Assembly: GCA_009746045.1 (NCBI GenBank)
Contig: RPFO01000154.1
Location: 631,496-693,495, forward strand
Direction of reading: 5' to 3'
Length of the DNA stretch: 62,000 bases
DNA from: Mesostigma viride
Taxonomy: Eukaryota; Streptophyta; Mesostigmatophyceae; Mesostigmatales; Mesostigmataceae
Made by a program: the position numbers and the translations under genes. Below are positions 1 through 25,284 of the stretch, piece after piece. The stretch's first letter is position 1, and every line of letters starts with the position of its first letter. The notes under the pieces were generated by a model. That model was given only the letters and a program-made list of their open reading frames with translations, made no database searches and was not told the DNA's origin.

Positions 1-1195
1 ATAAATCTTCATTATTTGGCACTTCATTCAAGCGACATTATTGCTATCAGTCGATCGTCTGCATTCTGATTACCTTCGTCTGACAGTGATATACAAGCCC
101 CCCCCCCCAAGCTGACGCGTACGCGTCAGCTTTTCCCCCACCGCCGATTCCGCACCCCGCACCCCCGCACCCCCCCACCCAAACGGACCCCCCCACACCC
201 CGGCAGCCCACCGCCGATTCTTCGAACAGCTCTCAGTTCCGGGCACCCCACGACCCATTTTCGTCTCCAGTTCATTCGATTCGTCGTTACTCCTTTCCCC
301 TCCCCAAACCCTTCTTCCCTTCATTTGCAGCAACTCGCTCCCTTCATTTGCGGCAATACGATTCAGTCCAGTCTCTCTTTGTGCCCCTACGTGGCATTTT
401 CGCTTAATATTCCTTACTTCTCAGAGGCCGCTCCCCCCCCCCGCGCCACTTCCCCTGCGTTTTGCCACCGGAACTACCCGCGCCCAAGCATTTTCGCTTA
501 GTATTCCTTACTTCTCAGAGGCCGCTCCCCCCCCCGCGCCACTTCCCCTGCGTTTGCCACCGGAACTACCCTCGCCCTAGCCCTTCTTCCCTTCATTCGC
601 GGTAACTCACACGCGTCAGCTTTTCCCCCACCGCCGATTCTCCGCACCCCGCACCCCCGCACCCCCCCACCCAAACGGACCCCCCCACCCCCCCGCGCCA
701 CTTCCCCTGCGTTTGCCACCGGAACTACCCTCGCCCAAGCAGTTTCCCTTTCCTTCTATTCGCTGCTACTCTCATCCTCCCCCAAGCCCGAGGAGTCTTC
801 CCGTCTCTTCGAACAGCTCAGCTCCGGGCACCCCACGACCCATTTTCGTCTCCAGTTCACTCGATTCGTCGCTACTCCTTTCCCTCCCCTAGCCCTTCTT
901 CCCCTCATTCGCGGTAACTCAGTACGATTCAGTTCAGTCTCTCTTTGTGCCCCTACGTGGCATTTTCGCTTAGTATTCCTTACCTCTCAGAGGCCGCTCC
1001 CCCCCCCCCGCGCCACTTCCCCTGCGTTTGCCACCGGAACTACCCTCCCCGCGCCACTTCCCCTGCGTTTTGCCGCTTAGTATTCCTTACTTCTCAGAGG
1101 CCGCTCCCCCCCCCCGCGCCACTTCCCCTGCGTTTTGCCACCGGAACCACCCGCGCCCCACCGGAACTACCCGCGCCCAAGCAGAGAGTTGTTTT
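1..1195. repeat. C-rich tandem satellite
   Basis: Two intermixed repeat modules recur. One contains a tract of 8-10 C followed by GCGCCACTTCCCCTGCGTTT and is preceded by TTCGCTTAGTATTCCTTAC; it is seen near 400-480, 495-560, 960-1045 and 1075-1150. The other contains ACGCGTCAGCTTTTCCCCCA and is seen near 115-195 and 605-690. Open frames here are compositional by-products; no gene is supported. Confidence 0.8.
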
Positions 1196-2136
1196 TTAAT
1201 ACACTTAAGGATAACCCATATTGAGCGATGAACAGACTCGCACACCCGCAACTCAGGGCAGAAAAGTTGACAGCCATGCTATTACCTGTAGTGCTGCCAA
1301 ATGGTGCGCGACGTACCCACATCATACGTCGATTACCTTGGGTCGAAGCCTGTACCTCACGCAACGTAGCATTGAGCGGATCCGGCGCATTTAGTCGAGG
1401 TCGCCGCATGGCATAATTTGCTCGGTTTTATCCTGGCAATCGTGATGCGCCTTCCAAGTGCCAGAATGGCTTTTGCTTCTATTCCGTTTTTAACCTCCTT
1501 GCACGGGGTCATTTGATTGACCCTTTGTTAGGGTGATTGGGGGTATTCGAATCTAGATTTCAACAGTGACGTGTTCGAATTAATCCCAGTACCGGATCGA
1601 ACCAACGTCAATTCAGTGTGCGACGTGATGTCTATCTCCGGAAGCATCAATATATCACATAAGTGGTATGGCTTACTTGCAGGCGCTAGAGATGCTGCTA
1701 TAGATGGACTTGAAAATTGGGGAATACCCGAATGTCCTTGAAGGCGCCTCAAGTGTGCGCTGGCAGCTGATCAGTACTATAATAACCACCTGCAGGCGTC
1801 CCCAATGGGTTTATTTTCGAAAATGGTAAGCATAAAACTCTTCTTGATAGGAATAGTTTCCTCGGTACAGGCACCCGTGTCCTTAATCCTCTTCTGCCTG
1901 CATTGATAATTAACGCGCTTTGGATCCTCATCGTGTACCATATGTCGCGTCACTAGTTTGCCTTAACTTGTCCCTGGAAATGGCAGAGAAAGCCTGCATG
2001 CTTGATGGTTCAACCTGCACAACTAGTTGGAAGCCATCCACAGCTCTAACATCGCTTGGGCCTTGGGGCTTTGTAGAAAGAAATTCAATGGCTAACGTGG
2101 CAATGCAGTGGCTGCATTGATGAATTTTGATTGTTC
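1196..2136. other. No recognised feature
   Basis: Mixed-composition sequence with only short open frames lacking recognisable motifs. The 5' exons of the NOX gene downstream may lie here or beyond the window, but none could be identified. Confidence 0.5.
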
Positions 2137-2632
2137 ACCCACGTCCCACCCACCCACCCACCCACCCACCCACCCACCCACCCACCCACCCACCCACCCA
2201 CCCACCCACCCACCCACCCACCCACCCACCCACCCACCCACCCACCCACCCACCCACCCACCCACCCACCCACCCACCCACCCACCCACCCACCCACCCA
2301 CCCACCCACCCAAGTCCCACCCACCCGCCCGCCCGCCCGCCGCCCGCCCGCCCGCCGCCCGCCGCCCGCCCGCCCGCCCGCCCGCCCGCCGCCGCCCGCC
2401 CGCCCGCCGCCCGCCCGCCCGCCCGCCGCCCGCCCGCCCCCGCCCGCCCGCCCGCCCGCCCGCCCGCCCGCCCGCCCGCCGCCGCCCGCCCGCCCGCCGC
2501 CCGCCCGCCTGCCGCGCCCCCCCCACCCACCCACCCACCCACCCACCCACCCACCCACCCACGTACCCACCCACCCTCCCACCCCACCCACCCACCCATC
2601 TACCCACCCAGGCACCCACCCACTTGTTCACT
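2137..2632. repeat. CCCA then CCCG tetranucleotide array
   Basis: Roughly 170 bp of CCCA units passes into CCCG/CCG units and back to CCCA. The complementary strand is G-run rich with G-quadruplex potential. Open frames through it ([16 protein letters not shown]) are low-complexity shadows. It sits upstream of the first visible NOX exon, probably in an intron or the promoter region. Confidence 0.95.
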
Positions 2633-2792
2633 AAACCGCCATTGCACGCACAAAGTCCTGCACATGCTACCTGTGTGCAGGTTCGGCGCAAGCTGACTTG
2701 TTCACCTGCTTGCGTTCCCCTCCACCCACGTTTTCTTGTTCTCTACACCCTCTATTCAAATGCAACTATTACCAATATCATACCTTGAATAG

Positions 2793-16141
<13,349 letters not shown>

Positions 16142-16534
16142 CACCATTCATTTGCGCAGTGTGAGTTCAGCTTAGCTAGAATCTCGCATTGGCAGTCGAC
16201 ACTCTCGGTTCACTCAGGATGTATTGAAGGCCTCCGTTGAAATCATGGGAGGTGTAGGGTAGATGAGGGTAACTCTACTTGCACCGATTAGCTTGCATGA
16301 ATGGACCTTACAAGAAAGCAAAGTGGTTTTGACCACTGTGTAGTTAGCGCACACACAATACACAAGCTGCAGAGAACCGCGATCTACATTCAGTATTGAT
16401 GTGCCTATGTATTGATTGATTAATTTGTTAATCGCGGTCGATGGGGGAATGCGGGAGCACTTCAAGTGCATTGAACATCCCTGTGCGTTGCACAATGAGA
16501 AATAATTAAATTAGTGAATTAAGTAATCAATCAA
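16142..16534. other. NOX 3' flank, no gene seen
   Basis: Unremarkable sequence. A canonical poly(A) hexamer was not seen close to the stop. It turns AT-rich just before the hairpin repeat. Confidence 0.5.
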
Positions 16535-16580
16535 TGAAACTAGTGCTCCCGTTGGGGAGTCACGGAGCATTAACCCCGAT
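16535..16580 (+). repeat. Hairpin repeat copy adjoining the GGAT array
   Basis: GTGCTCCCGTTGGGGAGTCA is followed by CGGAGCATTAACCCCGATGG. CTCCC/GGGAG forms a hairpin around GTTG. The same sequence in the opposite orientation, also joined to CCAT units, is at 24455-24505. Confidence 0.8.
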
Positions 16581-17850
16581 GGATGGATGGATGGATGGAT
16601 GGATGGATGGATGGATGGATGGATGGATGGATGGATGGATGGATGGATGGATGGATGGATGGATGGGTGGGTGGGTGGGTGGGTGGGTGGGTGGGTGGGT
16701 GGTGGGTGGGTGGGTGGGTGGGTGGGTGGGTGGGTGGGTGGGTGGGTGGGTGGGTGGGTGGGTGGGTGGGTGGGTGGGTGGGTGGGTGGGTGGGTGGGTG
16801 GGTGGGTGGGTGGGTGGGTGGGTGGGTGGGTGGTGGTGGGTGGGTGGGTGGGTGGTGGGTGGGTGGGTGGGTGGCTGGATGGCTGGATGGATGGATGGGT
16901 GGGTGCATGGGTGGATGGATGGGTGGGTGCATGGGTGGATGGATGGGTGGGTGGGTGGGTGGGTGGGTGGGTGGGTGGGTGGGTGGGTGGGTGGGTGGGT
17001 GGGTGGGTGGGTGGGTGGTGGGTGGGTGGGTGGGTGGGTGGGTGGGTGGGTGGGTGGGTGGGTGGGTGGGTGGGTGGGTGGGTGGGTGGGTGGGTGGGTG
17101 GGTGGGTGGGTGGGTGGGTGGGTGGATGGATGGATGGATGGGTGGATGGATGGGTGGGTGCATGGGTGGATGGATGGGTGGGTGCATGGGTGGGTGGGTG
17201 GGTGGGTGGGTGGGTGGGTGGGTGGGTGGGTGGGTGGGTGGGTGGGTGGGTGGGTGGGTGGGTGGGTGGGTGGGTGGGTGGGTGGGCGGGCGGGCGGGCG
17301 GGCGGGCAAGCGGGCGGGCGGCGGGCGGCGGCGGCGGGCGGGCGGCGGCGGCGGGCGGGCGGGCGGGCGGGCGGGCGGGCGGGCGGGCGGGCGGGCGGGC
17401 GGGCGGGCGGGCGGGCGGGCGGGCGGGCGGGCGGCGGGCGGGCGGGCGGCGGGCGGGCGGGCGGGCGGGCGGGCGGGCGGGCGGGCGGGCGGGCGGGCGG
17501 CGGCGGGCGGGCGGGCGGGCGGGCGGGCGGGCGGGCGGGCGGGCGGGCGGGCGGGCGGGCGGGCGGGCGGGCGGGCGGCGGGCGGGCGGGCGGGCGGCGG
17601 GCGGCGGGCGGGCGGGCGGGCGGGCGGGCGGGCGGGCGGGCGGGCGGGCGGCGGGCGGGCGGGCGGGCGGCGGGCGGCGGGCGGCGGGCGGGCGGGCGGG
17701 CGGGCGGGCGGGCGGGCGGGCGGGCGGGCGGGCGGCGGGCGGGCGGGCGGGCGGGCGGGCGGGCGGGCGGGTGGGTGGGTGGGTGGGTGGGTGGGTGGGT
17801 GGGTGGGTGGGTGGGTGGGTGGGTGGGTGGGTGGGTGCCTGTGTGTGTGG
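16580..17850. repeat. GGAT / GGGT / GGGC tetranucleotide array
   Basis: About 1.27 kb passes from GGAT to GGGT to GGGC and back to GGGT. The purine-rich strand is the plus strand, opposite to the array at 2137-2632. Long open frames on both strands are low-complexity shadows. Confidence 0.97.
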
Positions 17851-18333
17851 GTGGGTGGGTGCACGCATTCCTACCGGGCTATTCTATGTAGTTACAAACA
17901 AACGAGAAGGGGGCAGAGATGCCCGTCTTCGGGGGCCGGCATATGCATGCCCACGCGCAAGCCACAGCATGCTATATCAACACTAAAAGTCATAGTACGT
18001 AGCAGTTTAATTAATTAATTAATATCAACACTACTTTCACAAGGAGCTAGATCTAGTCTGGCATCTGCTGCACGGGTGCGCTAGACATCTGGACGTGTGA
18101 AGCTCTACTCAGAGCAAACTGGCGCGCGCATACCCCTGGATACGAAGACCCGCATGTCCCCAGCATGCTGCATGCACTAGCTGTTGTTCCTGAGCTATGC
18201 TTGGAGAGCTACACAGCGCTGCTCTGCGCAAGCTTTCATGCGCGCCATGTGCACATCCATGTTGATTTCATTCATGTTGCGTATGGGTTCAAGCGCTGGC
18301 ATGGGATCCACCCCTTCATTATCATACCCTCCA
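17851..18333. other. No recognised feature
   Basis: A short TTAATTAA run lies at about 18009-18023. Otherwise no motif was recognised. It is probably the 3' region of the minus-strand methyltransferase gene. Confidence 0.5.
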
Positions 18334-19026
18334 TCATTGCTTCTGTATGATGCGTGGCGTGGACCGGTATGGCAGCTGCTCGATCACCACCTCCATGTTG
18401 TTCCCAAAATACTCGTCCACCGCCTTGGTCTCCCCTGGGAACACGCCATAGTCGTCTAATAATAGCAACCCCCCGGGGGCCATGCGCGGCCACAGCTCCC
18501 GTAGGATCACGGTCGCCGGCTCGTAGATGTCCGTGTCTAGATTTAGCAACGCGACCTGTAGGTCGGGGTGGTCGGCCACATACTGGGGTAGCGTCTCCCG
18601 GATGTCCCCCTCCACGAGCTCCACGTTGGCACCCATTTTCTTGTTCGAGATAATCTCCATAAGATCGGCTTTGTTGATGCTCTGGTCACCAGCTTCCTCG
18701 ATAAACCGGCCGCGCAAGTCCTCATCGGGCGCAAAGGATGTCTCGGGAAACTTCCCAAACGTGTCGAACCCAATCACCTTTCGGCCTGGGGGGCCCATCA
18801 GCTGCCGAAACGCGAGGAAGTTCATGAAGGACGCGCCCTTGAACACGCCACACTCGATGATCACGCCGGGAACGTTGGCCACGCGGCGATAGGCGTCCAG
18901 GTGGGCGATGATCTTGGCCATCCGAGAGGGGTGGGAGCGCAGCAAAAAGAAGTTTTCGGCCGCGAACACGTCTGTAGTAGGGGGCAGCACGCCCGCGCCC
19001 GTGGTTGAGTCGGCCTGGGTTGCCAT
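18334..19026 (-). CDS. TylF/macrocin-type O-methyltransferase family protein
   Basis: 230 aa, single exon, ATG at 19026 and TGA at 18334. The family transfers a methyl group from S-adenosylmethionine, usually to a hydroxyl, in a metal-dependent manner. Visible motifs are IIECGVFKGASFMNF at residues 56-70 (the SAM-binding E-x-G-V-x-x-G loop), FDTFGKFPE at 88-95, LNLDTDIYEPATVILRELWP at 161-180 and APGGLLLLDDYG at 183-194, with acidic residues at 164, 166, 191 and 192 that could hold the metal. Length and motif order fit a complete protein. TylF enzymes are mostly bacterial, and an intronless copy beside an intron-rich gene could reflect transfer. Substrate is unknown. Family confidence is high. 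Confidence 0.88.
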   Translation of the reverse strand: MATQADSTTGAGVLPPTTDVFAAENFFLLRSHPSRMAKIIAHLDAYRRVANVPGVIIECGVFKGASFMNFLAFRQLMGPPGRKVIGFDTFGKFPETSFAPDEDLRGRFIEEAGDQSINKADLMEIISNKKMGANVELVEGDIRETLPQYVADHPDLQVALLNLDTDIYEPATVILRELWPRMAPGGLLLLDDYGVFPGETKAVDEYFGNNMEVVIEQLPYRSTPRIIQKQ

Positions 19027-20635
19027 GAGAGGTACAACCTGCGAAGTGAACCCACAGCCCGGTTAAGGACCTTAAGCAGATGTGTTCCGCAGAGCTAACA
19101 AACAGCGGATGCGTGAACGTATGATTTGCAGCCCAGGAGGTTTGCAACGGCAATATACGCAGCGCAAAAATTGCGAAGACGTCCTGCGACCAAACTGCAC
19201 GCCCCAGTAGTTGATTTCTCTGGGTCGCGAAGACAGGGCACCTTGCTATGATAGAGGGATCTGCTCACGGCTGCGAGCCGGGTGCTGCAAAGGGAAAACA
19301 AACAAAAACAAAGCTTACGCACTATATGGTTTGAGAAAGGCCCGCTAGCTTTCGGCAACTATGCCTATGACTTGCTCAGTAGCCCCCCCCATAATACAGA
19401 GTACAGACCTGCATCGCTATCGCCGCGGAATAACGATTGTCGAGGTCCTGCCGTGATGTGACGATAAATGTACTCAGCCTCGGATTGCCAACCAGATGAA
19501 CTCAGGATTTCCGCTGTTGATCTTGCTGCCAATTAAGGCTTTGGTTGGGATTTTCGAACGATCAGTGACCACAACCCAGCTCTGGCACCTGAATTCTGAA
19601 CCCCTAATTTCGGCAAGCGTATTGCTTCCCACGTTGGCAGCCCAGTTTCTAGCAGGCAAGATGACAGATACTACCCTAACATTTCAGATCATGGCGCGGG
19701 GTTCAGGCAGGACGAAATAATTGGCACGCCCACAACTAAATCACGCGTCCACCACGTGAGTCCACACAGACGGAGACCGAGGGCGATCGAGGATAAAATA
19801 ATGCCGCGTGTCACAAGCCTCGTGAGAGCGTCTCATGCCTAATCACTGATCAGTCATGGCTACGGAATGAAAGGAATCATCGATGTCGTGCTACCAGCCC
19901 CTGCAAATACTGGGGGCTACAACATGTCAGTCAGCCGAAGTAGTCCGCCGAAGTCCAAACACGACCAAGCTCGCGTTATCAAGGTACTAGCTATACCGTA
20001 CGCTTTCAATTTCGCGCAATGCGGAACATGTGCGGAAAGTCATTTTCTTGTGGGGCAATTCGCGAGCACAACATTACTGTCGTTCCAAACGTCCGGAAGA
20101 ACATGGCACACGAAGATCATTGGCCGGCTCCGGGTGCAAGCTACGTGGGCTTTTGCTCGGGCGTGCCAGTTGTCTGGCTCACACAAGCCAGAGACCACCC
20201 TGGAGGCCAGGACTTCTGGCATGCCCAACCTTGCCATGATTTGGACCAGGTGCAACGTTTTGAATACATTACCCCCCCCGCGAATACGACCTACAGGCTC
20301 CACTACCCAGCAAGTTGTGCACGTTTGACTGCCGTGATTATTTGGGATTCTACCAGCAACGACGTACAAGAAGCTCGCCACAGTCGGACAATTTGCTTGA
20401 ACGAGTCTGGCCGGTTTGCATTGGTGTCAGTTCCGCGAGGGGCGGGCAGCTTCTTTTGGCGCGCTGGGAGGACTCGGGAGCATTGCTGGCATAAATAGTA
20501 GTACAGGCGCCCCCACGAATTGTGAGGTCTCGATACTTTGACTAATGCGCCCGGCTGATTTTCCCCCGCCCATGTCTGCCCGTTTCTTTCCTGGAAACTA
20601 GTGGGGCCTGTACTACTGTCGCAGCACCCAAAACC
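19027..20635. other. Intergenic region, no gene recognised
   Basis: Several overlapping open frames of 110-180 codons occur on both strands near 19870-20850, but none shows a domain or a convincing start. The region probably holds the divergent promoters of the methyltransferase and thioredoxin-like genes. Confidence 0.5.
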
Positions 20636-21082
20636 ATGGAAGGCAATTCCAGCGAGCACGCGACCATCACGCCACCCACGCACTGGAAACGCGTAGATTG
20701 GCCACACCCACCACAGAAGCAGTGGCGGCCTGCTCGGCGGCTTACTCAAAGCAATGTCTTGGGGGCACACAATGACGAAGAGTTGAAAGAAATATTCAGG
20801 AATGCCGGCTCTCGGACCGTCATTGTTGACTACGGAGCTGCCTGGTGCGAACATTGCAAGCAGATGATCCCCCCTTTTCTGAAGATTAGCGAAGAGTACG
20901 ACTCGGCGACAAGCCCCCTATTCGTGCTTGCTGACGTGGACCGCGTCCCGCACACGTCGGCGGACATCCGCTACACGCCCACCTTCGCTTTCTACGTGCG
21001 CGGCCGCAAGGTGGACGAAATATTCGGCTCCAACGTGCAGAAGCTGCGCGACCATATCTGGATGCACAGCGCGAAAGCCTGA
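20636..21082 (+). CDS. Thioredoxin-like protein with WCEHC active site
   Basis: 148 aa. ATG at 20636 sits in a good context (AAACCATGG). Residues 43-140 fit the thioredoxin fold: VIVDYGAAWCEHCKQMIPPF at 62-81 carries the redox pair Cys71/Cys74, and YTPTFAFY at 113-120 supplies the cis-proline. VRGRKVDEIFG then matches the last strand and helix. The first 40 residues are polar and proline-rich and do not look like a classical signal peptide. The active site CEHC differs from the usual CGPC. The family reduces disulphides. AATAAA near 21296 could be its polyadenylation signal. An organelle or cytosol location cannot be decided. Confidence 0.85.
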   Translation: MEGNSSEHATITPPTHWKRVDWPHPPQKQWRPARRLTQSNVLGAHNDEELKEIFRNAGSRTVIVDYGAAWCEHCKQMIPPFLKISEEYDSATSPLFVLADVDRVPHTSADIRYTPTFAFYVRGRKVDEIFGSNVQKLRDHIWMHSAKA

Positions 21083-22540
21083 GAGGATTCTTGGACAGAG
21101 GAGGCCATAGCATGGTTAACGAAGGCGATGGATGTCCTAAGTCCGGGGCCATCAACCCCCTGGCGAAGCCCAGTCCGGCAACCGATTACGGCTTGTCAAT
21201 CAGGGATGCATCAATCCGGGCCATAACGTGCCTACTTATCAATCAGAGCGAGATTGTGCCTACTTGATTGATAACTTGTACCCCGGAGGCATGCCAATAA
21301 ATGTGCGAATGACTGGCGTCATCGTTGATAGATCGCCATTGGAATCATTTTTTCCCAAGTGGGCAGGAGGCAACTGGCTCATTCACCTTCCCAGCCGTTT
21401 CTAGTATACCTGAGGATTCTCACTGATAGTTGTGGTTCCCTCTTGCATGGCAGTCGTGTAGCTGGTGCCCATGCGTGGTCCGTACACCCAAGGGCAGAGT
21501 CATCACAGCCCACGGGCCTCCAGCATTATTTGAGTACTCCAGTGCTTGGTATCTGGGGTATTTTACTCAAGGGTGGGTCCTTGGCAGGGCCAGGAGCCCA
21601 TGCGGTCGTGGCCAGCCAAGGGATTAAGTGAGACAACTGTTCCTGAACGCATGGCGGTCCAACGTCCTATGGGGACTAGATCATTTGTCTGAGGGCGGGT
21701 TTGTAGTAGTGTGCTGTGGGTCTGCATCCATGCCGAGACAATCAACCACCTGCCTGCGCTTGGCCGCGTGTAAGTGGCGGCACGGCTACAATGGGTGTCA
21801 ACATGCAGGGACCCATGACAACGGGATAGGGTGGAATGGGTGAAGTTTTGTAGGCTTTGCGGTGGCAACCCTGCTCAAAGGGGGTCAAACGCCTTGTTCC
21901 AGCTTGGATTTATCATGTGGGGCAATGATGGATGTATTCTTTGGATTATTGAAGTGGTGAGACTGCGGATGTATTCTTTGGATTGGTAAGTGGGCCCTCT
22001 CACTTAGTAAGTAGGGCAACCTATGGATATGCTACCACACGGTCGCATGACCACGGCTTTGAAAGGGAGCCCAATTAATTACAACAATACAACCCTTTGG
22101 GGTTGGCTTGCGATGTTGGATGCGTAGGCAGCGATGAAAGTACGGACGCAAGTACTACACGTGGCTTACGGTTTCGAGGTCGGGTAGGGGAGAAGGCCAA
22201 CCCTGGAAATGAGCGGCAGGTCGACGAAACAACTTGGGTTTTAGGAGTAGTTCGATCAGTTTACTGCTCCATATTTCAAGGCAGGCCTCTGGCTATTGCA
22301 GCCATGGACTTACAAGTGGAAGCCATCCTACTAAATTTAATGACAAAGGCCTGTTTGTCAATGTGCCATGCTGCAAATTTTCCTAGACCTATGCGAGAGA
22401 TCTACAATTGGTTACCGATATCAATGAGACAACCAGTGCAGGCCCCTGAATTCGGAAAATGCAGACCATGGAACCTCGAGCCTGCCGTTATATTATCCTT
22501 GGTTGTCGTGTCATCCAGGAAAGGATAGTCATTTGCTCTT
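21083..22540. other. No gene recognised
   Basis: AATAAA occurs near 21296. Short open frames lack motifs. The 3' end of this stretch may hold decayed LINE sequence upstream of the recognisable reverse-transcriptase region. Confidence 0.5.
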
Positions 22541-23530
22541 AAGGGGTTCGAGCCAGGCTTGGACATCCTTAACGAGCGTGGGCACGGCGGGGTTAGCACG
22601 GGTTACCGCCTGGCGGACCTGATTTATGCGGACGACACCTCCCTCATCGCGCGCCCCGAGCACATTCATGACCTGGCTGGACTGTCTGGGCCTGGAGGCG
22701 AGGGCGGTGGGGTTGGAGATTAGTGTCAAAACTGAGGCGATGGTGATTGGGGCCTCCAGTCGTCCACCGCTGCCGCGCCTGCTCGACGGGACGGAGGTCC
22801 CGTTCCGCGATCGCTTCAAACTGTTGGGGAGCATGCTCCCTGACACCGCCGACAATGTGGACGTCCGTGCATTGGCCTGACCTGGGCTAGGCTTCGTTCG
22901 CTCAACACCTACTGGCGCTCCAAGGGCCTGGACGAGCACCGCAAGCGCATGATCTTCAAGGTCCTCGTCCTCACGGCCGGTGCTCACGTATGGCGCTGAG
23001 GCGTGGACACTCACGGCAACACTGGCAGCTAAGCTAGACGGCACGGTAACCAGGATGCTCCGACAGGTCCTGAACGTAGGGTTTTCTCAGCGTAGGTCAT
23101 TAGAGTCTTGGTATCAGGGTATGCCTCGTATTTTGGACGAGATTAGGCGGCGTAGGATAGCATTTGTAGGACATCTTGCTCGCACCAGCCAGGTCGACAC
23201 CGCCCTTGGTCTGGCCGGTCCCCAGCGGCTCGGCCAACCAGGGCGGCATATTTTGACCTGGCCTTGCCCCAAGAACATTAATTCCTAAAAGGGTAGGGAA
23301 ACATGCCATCAACTACACCCAGATGTTGCTGGCCGACCTAGTGGTCCCAGCCCAGTTTGAACACCGCATCCCCTCTCTCTCCCTTCTTTGGACTGCCATG
23401 CAGGACAAGACGCGGTGGCAGAAGATTGTCAAAGGCTCACACGCCAGCCCCTGTGGGCAAGCAGCCTCCCCCCAAGAGGAGGAGTCGTTTTGATGAGTAG
23501 CGTAGATAGGCTTCTCTAGACTAGCTAGCT
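22541..23530 (+). pseudogene. Non-LTR retrotransposon remnant, reverse-transcriptase C-terminal half
   Basis: In frame from about 22545 it encodes YRLADLIYADDTSLIARP; YADD is the catalytic motif of LINE reverse transcriptase. After frame changes, VPFRDRFKLLGSMLP and, at about 23000-23275, RRIAFVGHLARTSQVD follow, which are typical of the post-RT region. It is 5'-truncated and broken by several frameshifts. The 3' end GATGAGTAGCGTAGATAGGC resembles the end of the next copy. Confidence 0.85.
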
Positions 23531-23539
23531 TAGAGTTAG

Positions 23540-24440
23540 GTTAGTTCGTGCAGTGGGGCTTGAGGTCAGCAAGAAGACAGAGGCCCTGGCGGTTGGGCTC
23601 ACCCACTCACCGCCACCCCTCCGTATCTCCTCGACGGCTCTCGAGTCCTGTATCGGGACCGCGTCAAGCTGCTGGGCAGCCTGCTCCCTAGCTGCGAGGT
23701 TGATGTGGACCATCGCATCTCCCTCGCCTGGCACGCTTTACGCCAGTACCGGGCCCTGTGGCGCAAGCCCCTGGGCAAGATCGAGAAACAGGACCTGTTC
23801 AAGGTCTTCGTCCTTCCTGTTCTCACGTATGGGGCCGAGACGTGCATGGACCCTCACCGCCGACCTGGCCCGCAAGCTGGACGGCGCGGTCGACACCAAC
23901 ATGCTGCGTTCCATTTTCAGAGTAGGATATGCTGCTCATGTCCGCAATGAGGACCTGTACCACCTGGGGCATGCCATATATCACCAGCACCATTAAGCAG
24001 CGGCGCCTGCAGCTAGTAGGGCACCTAGCTCGCACCAACCAGGTAGACACCTCACGTGGCCCCCCCGCGGGACTGCGACCAGCTCAGCCTGGCGGGCACC
24101 TCCTGACGTGGGTCGGGCCCAGCGATGTTGGACGCCGCAAGTCCCGCACCTTCAAAGAACAGCTAGTAGAGGACATGGGGGGCCTAGGCCTCTCCGTGAT
24201 TTGGAAGAAGAAGATGGACAAGGCCAAGTGGGCCCAGGTCATAGAGGACGCAGTCACGTGTCTATTAATTAATTAATTAATAGAGGACGGCAACGAGCCC
24301 CCCCCTGTGGGGAAGCGCCCGCGTGTGCAAGCCCGTGGGAGGCACGCCAGTGCTGTATAGATAGATGTTGTAGTTAGTAATGCTGTTAGATAGATGACAG
24401 TCGTAGGTAGCTGATGTAGATAGCTTAGACCGGTAGGTCT
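23540..24440 (+). pseudogene. Second LINE remnant, tandem and shorter at its 5' end
   Basis: It starts within the equivalent of 22708 in the first copy (VGLEVSKKTEALAVG against VGLEISVKTEAMVIG). It continues through LARKLDGAV, RLQLVGHLARTNQVDTSRGP and FKEQLVEDMGGLGLSVIWKK. There are multiple frameshifts. The tail contains TAGATAGATG-type repeats and a TTAATTAA run at 24262-24280. Confidence 0.82.
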
Positions 24441-24454
24441 GTTTGCACCCACCC

Positions 24455-24540
24455 ATCCATCCATCGGGGTTAATGTTCCGTGACTCCCCAACGGGAGCAC
24501 GAGTCTAATTAATTAATTAATTAATTAATTAATTAATTAG
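24455..24540 (-). repeat. Hairpin repeat copy with TTAA tail
   Basis: On the minus strand this reads (TTAA)n, CTCGTGCTCCCGTTGGGGAG, TCACGGAACATTAACCCCGA, then TGGATGG. It matches the copy at 16535-16580, including the junction to GGAT units. Confidence 0.8.
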
Positions 24541-24574
24541 GTTAGTTCGATTACGCGGCTTCCTCCACTCCACC

Positions 24575-24850
24575 GGCCCATCCATCCTGGAATATGTACT
24601 ACATGATCTCCCAACGAAGGCATGTTATAATTTAATTTAATTTAATTTAATTTAATTTAATTTAATTTAATTTAATTTAATTCAATTTAATTCAATTTAA
24701 TTCAATTTAATTTAATTTAATTTCAATTTAATTTAATTTCAATTTAATTTAATTTAATTTAATTTGCACGAATTACTACTAAATTAATTAATAAATTAAA
24801 CTCGTGCTCCCGTTGGGGAGTCACGGAGCACCGGAGTGCTTTTAATCCCT
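24575..24850. repeat. Foldback/MITE-like repeat with AT-rich core
   Basis: The left arm ACATGATCTCCCAACGAAGG (about 24591-24610) is roughly the inverse of the right arm CTCGTGCTCCCGTTGGGGAG (24804-24823). The core between them is (AATTT)n with TTAA repeats. Confidence 0.65.
24628..24770. repeat. AATTT pentanucleotide repeat
   Basis: Nearly pure TTTAA/TTTCAA units over about 140 bp, forming the core of the foldback repeat. Confidence 0.95.
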
Positions 24851-24855
24851 GTATA

Positions 24856-25284
24856 TTGTCGTCAGAAAGCAACAAACGTGAAAACGCTAGCTGCCCAAAT
24901 CTGAGATTCCGCGGAACACAGAAAGTAAGAAAGCCTACTAGAAGCTACCAGCAAGGAATCGAACATAGGACCTTTGGCATGATTTCGCGGCTGTGTGAGT
25001 CTCCTGATCCGAAGGCATCTCACTTAACGTTTCGAAACAGCCCAACTGCGAAAAACCTCTTTGCCGGAGACTAGGGGCCTGCCAATACGTCCGATATTGC
25101 TGTTCAAATCTATAGAAGATGACGTACTCACCACTACACCTAAGTGCGCAGGAGTACTACGCACGGACCTACGCGATATTCTAGTATCGCCGTTCTAGTA
25201 GGCAGGTTGACCACTGGCATAATCCCTGTATATGCACAACAGGAAGAAAGGGCAGAGATCCCCTTCTCCTTCATTAATTTGAAT
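24856..25284. other. No gene recognised
   Basis: Mixed sequence between foldback copies. TTTTAATCCCTGTATAT at about 24840-24856 is also found after the copy near 25716. Confidence 0.5.

Noticed and set aside
1920-2120. A 66-codon frame as first NOX exon
   Set aside because: No similarity to NOX N-termini and no donor compatible with the phase of the exon at 2793.
2085-2788. Long open frames through the CCCA/CCCG array ([16 protein letters not shown])
   Set aside because: Tetranucleotide repeats lacking stops give open frames on both strands; no start context or domain.
16534-18018. Open frames of 430-490 codons in the GGAT/GGGT/GGGC array
   Set aside because: Same low-complexity effect on several frames of both strands.
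20019-20854. Overlapping frames of 113-183 codons upstream of the thioredoxin-like gene
   Set aside because: They overlap on both strands with no motif and no plausible start.
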